Assembly: GCA_003427395.1 (NCBI GenBank)
Contig: BFEA01000157.1
Coordinates: 2,817,107 to 2,858,009, forward strand
Length of the DNA stretch: 40,903 nt
Reading direction: 5' to 3'
Source of the DNA: Chara braunii
Lineage: Eukaryota; Streptophyta; Charophyceae; Charales; Characeae
The position numbers were made by a program, and so were the translations under genes. The notes beneath the pieces are model-generated. The model did not search any database, had not been told where the DNA came from, and was given only the letters and a program-made list of their open reading frames with translations. Numbering within the stretch: the first letter of the stretch is position 1; the number at the start of each line of letters is the position of its first letter. Positions 40,254 to 40,903 of this stretch are shown here, in pieces.

Positions 40254-40473
40254 GTAGCATACATGATGGTAGAGGCCACTCGCCAGAGCGAGCTTGTGAA
40301 AATAAGTAGACAATGGATCAGTGAGCAACCGTAATCGCCCCTCAGACCAAGATGACACTCACTCTTTCTTTTCTTTTCTTTTCTTCGAGCCTGAATCGGA
40401 CTAAGATAGAGTCCTTTTAAATATGTCAAAGGTTTAAAGACGTGAGTTGGGTTGTCTAGGCTCAAATAAAATT
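40254..40473. other. 220-bp segment interrupting gag
   Basis: The segment carries no gag-like sequence, includes several stops and contains a T/C-rich tract (40365-40386). TCAC lies on both sides (40250-40253 and 40474-40477), and removing the segment with one TCAC leaves the gag frame intact. It begins with GT, but no AG at the exact restoring position was found, so insertion is more likely than an intron. No terminal inverted repeats were recognised. Confidence 0.5.
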
Positions 40474-40483
40474 TCACTACCCC

Positions 40484-40861
40484 TCTCCCTGAGTTCTTTC
40501 GACTCCTTAAGGAGCGATTTGCAGATGTCACGTGAGGCGTCAGGGCCTCTCTGACAAACTGCAAACTATCCACTCACGCCAGTGGAGTGTCAGAGCACTC
40601 AAAGGCGCAATGGACGAGCTTGCAGCCGTCCCAGACCATGGGGTCACTGAGCCCCAATTGGTCAATCTCTTCTATCGTGCCATGCCCGAGCCCCTACGGG
40701 TGCATTTCTTCGAGAAGAGCCGACAACCCACCATGAGGTATGATGCGTTGAGTAGAGAGGTGGTGTTGTTCGAGGCATTGACTTACCGTGAGGGCACGGG
40801 TGCGCAGCCCGTAGTTTGTATATGGTTGATTGATAAAGGAGGCGTTATTGGTGAGGTTTAG
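40484..40861 (+). pseudogene. gag, C-terminal capsid part
   Basis: After the interrupting segment the frame FFRLLKERFADVT (near 40493-40532) passes, after a one-base shift, to DKLQTIHSRQWS, MDELAAVPDHGVTEPQLVNL and LFYRAMPEPLRVHF. This is the typical distal part of a gag capsid domain. The frame ends with a stop at 40859-40861. A zinc knuckle and protease expected further on are not reached before the window ends. Confidence 0.7.
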
Positions 40862-40903
40862 AAGTAGGGTGAGACACATCTGTTGCAAGTGTCGTTTCAA
40901 CTT

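Overview
The window looks like nuclear DNA of a streptophyte, possibly a large-genome charophyte alga such as Chara. The supporting signs are a plant-type tRNA-Asp gene, a U6 snRNA copy close to the plant sequence, an LTR element primed by initiator tRNA-Met (TGGTATCAGAGC), consensus GT-AG splice sites, two N gaps and dense, decayed retroelements. There are no bacterial-type operons or ribosome binding sites. The species call is an inference.

The backbone appears to be one host gene on the minus strand. Six short exons (27753-27986, 20293-20548, 11763-11938, 8794-8926, 7098-7181, 6344-6519) can be joined with every splice phase compatible. Together they span about 21.6 kb and encode the end of a LamG-like jellyroll domain, an IPT/TIG domain, a short Cys-rich linker and possibly the start of a second LamG-like domain. 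The gene probably runs past both window ends. Its introns hold most of the transposons and, on the same strand, a tRNA-Asp(GTC) gene.

The rest is layered mobile DNA. At 314-4901 a Penelope-like reverse transcriptase relic is split by a 3.55-kb 5'-truncated LINE, which is itself split by a 344-bp tailed insert. One LINE family with a shared 3' end recurs at 11989-12771, 13285-14130, 16483-18095, 19118-19525, 21738-23936, 29660-34515 and 35413-36946. Several copies have 10-16 bp target-site duplications, one carries an apparent 3' transduction, and one carries a U6 snRNA retropseudogene. A solo LTR (10516-11374), an LTR fragment against a gap (27385-27622) and the 5' end of a related LTR retrotransposon (36947 to the window end) form a second family. 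That last element has a PBS, a leader with an array of TTGAC motifs, and a broken gag gene. Foldback elements, tRNA-derived SINE-like repeats, a hammerhead-ribozyme-like core at 29349-29377 and many microsatellites fill the remainder.

There is also an assembly warning. Position 21418-21443 carries most of a Nextera mate-pair junction adapter inside a microsatellite, so that join is not genomic sequence as written.
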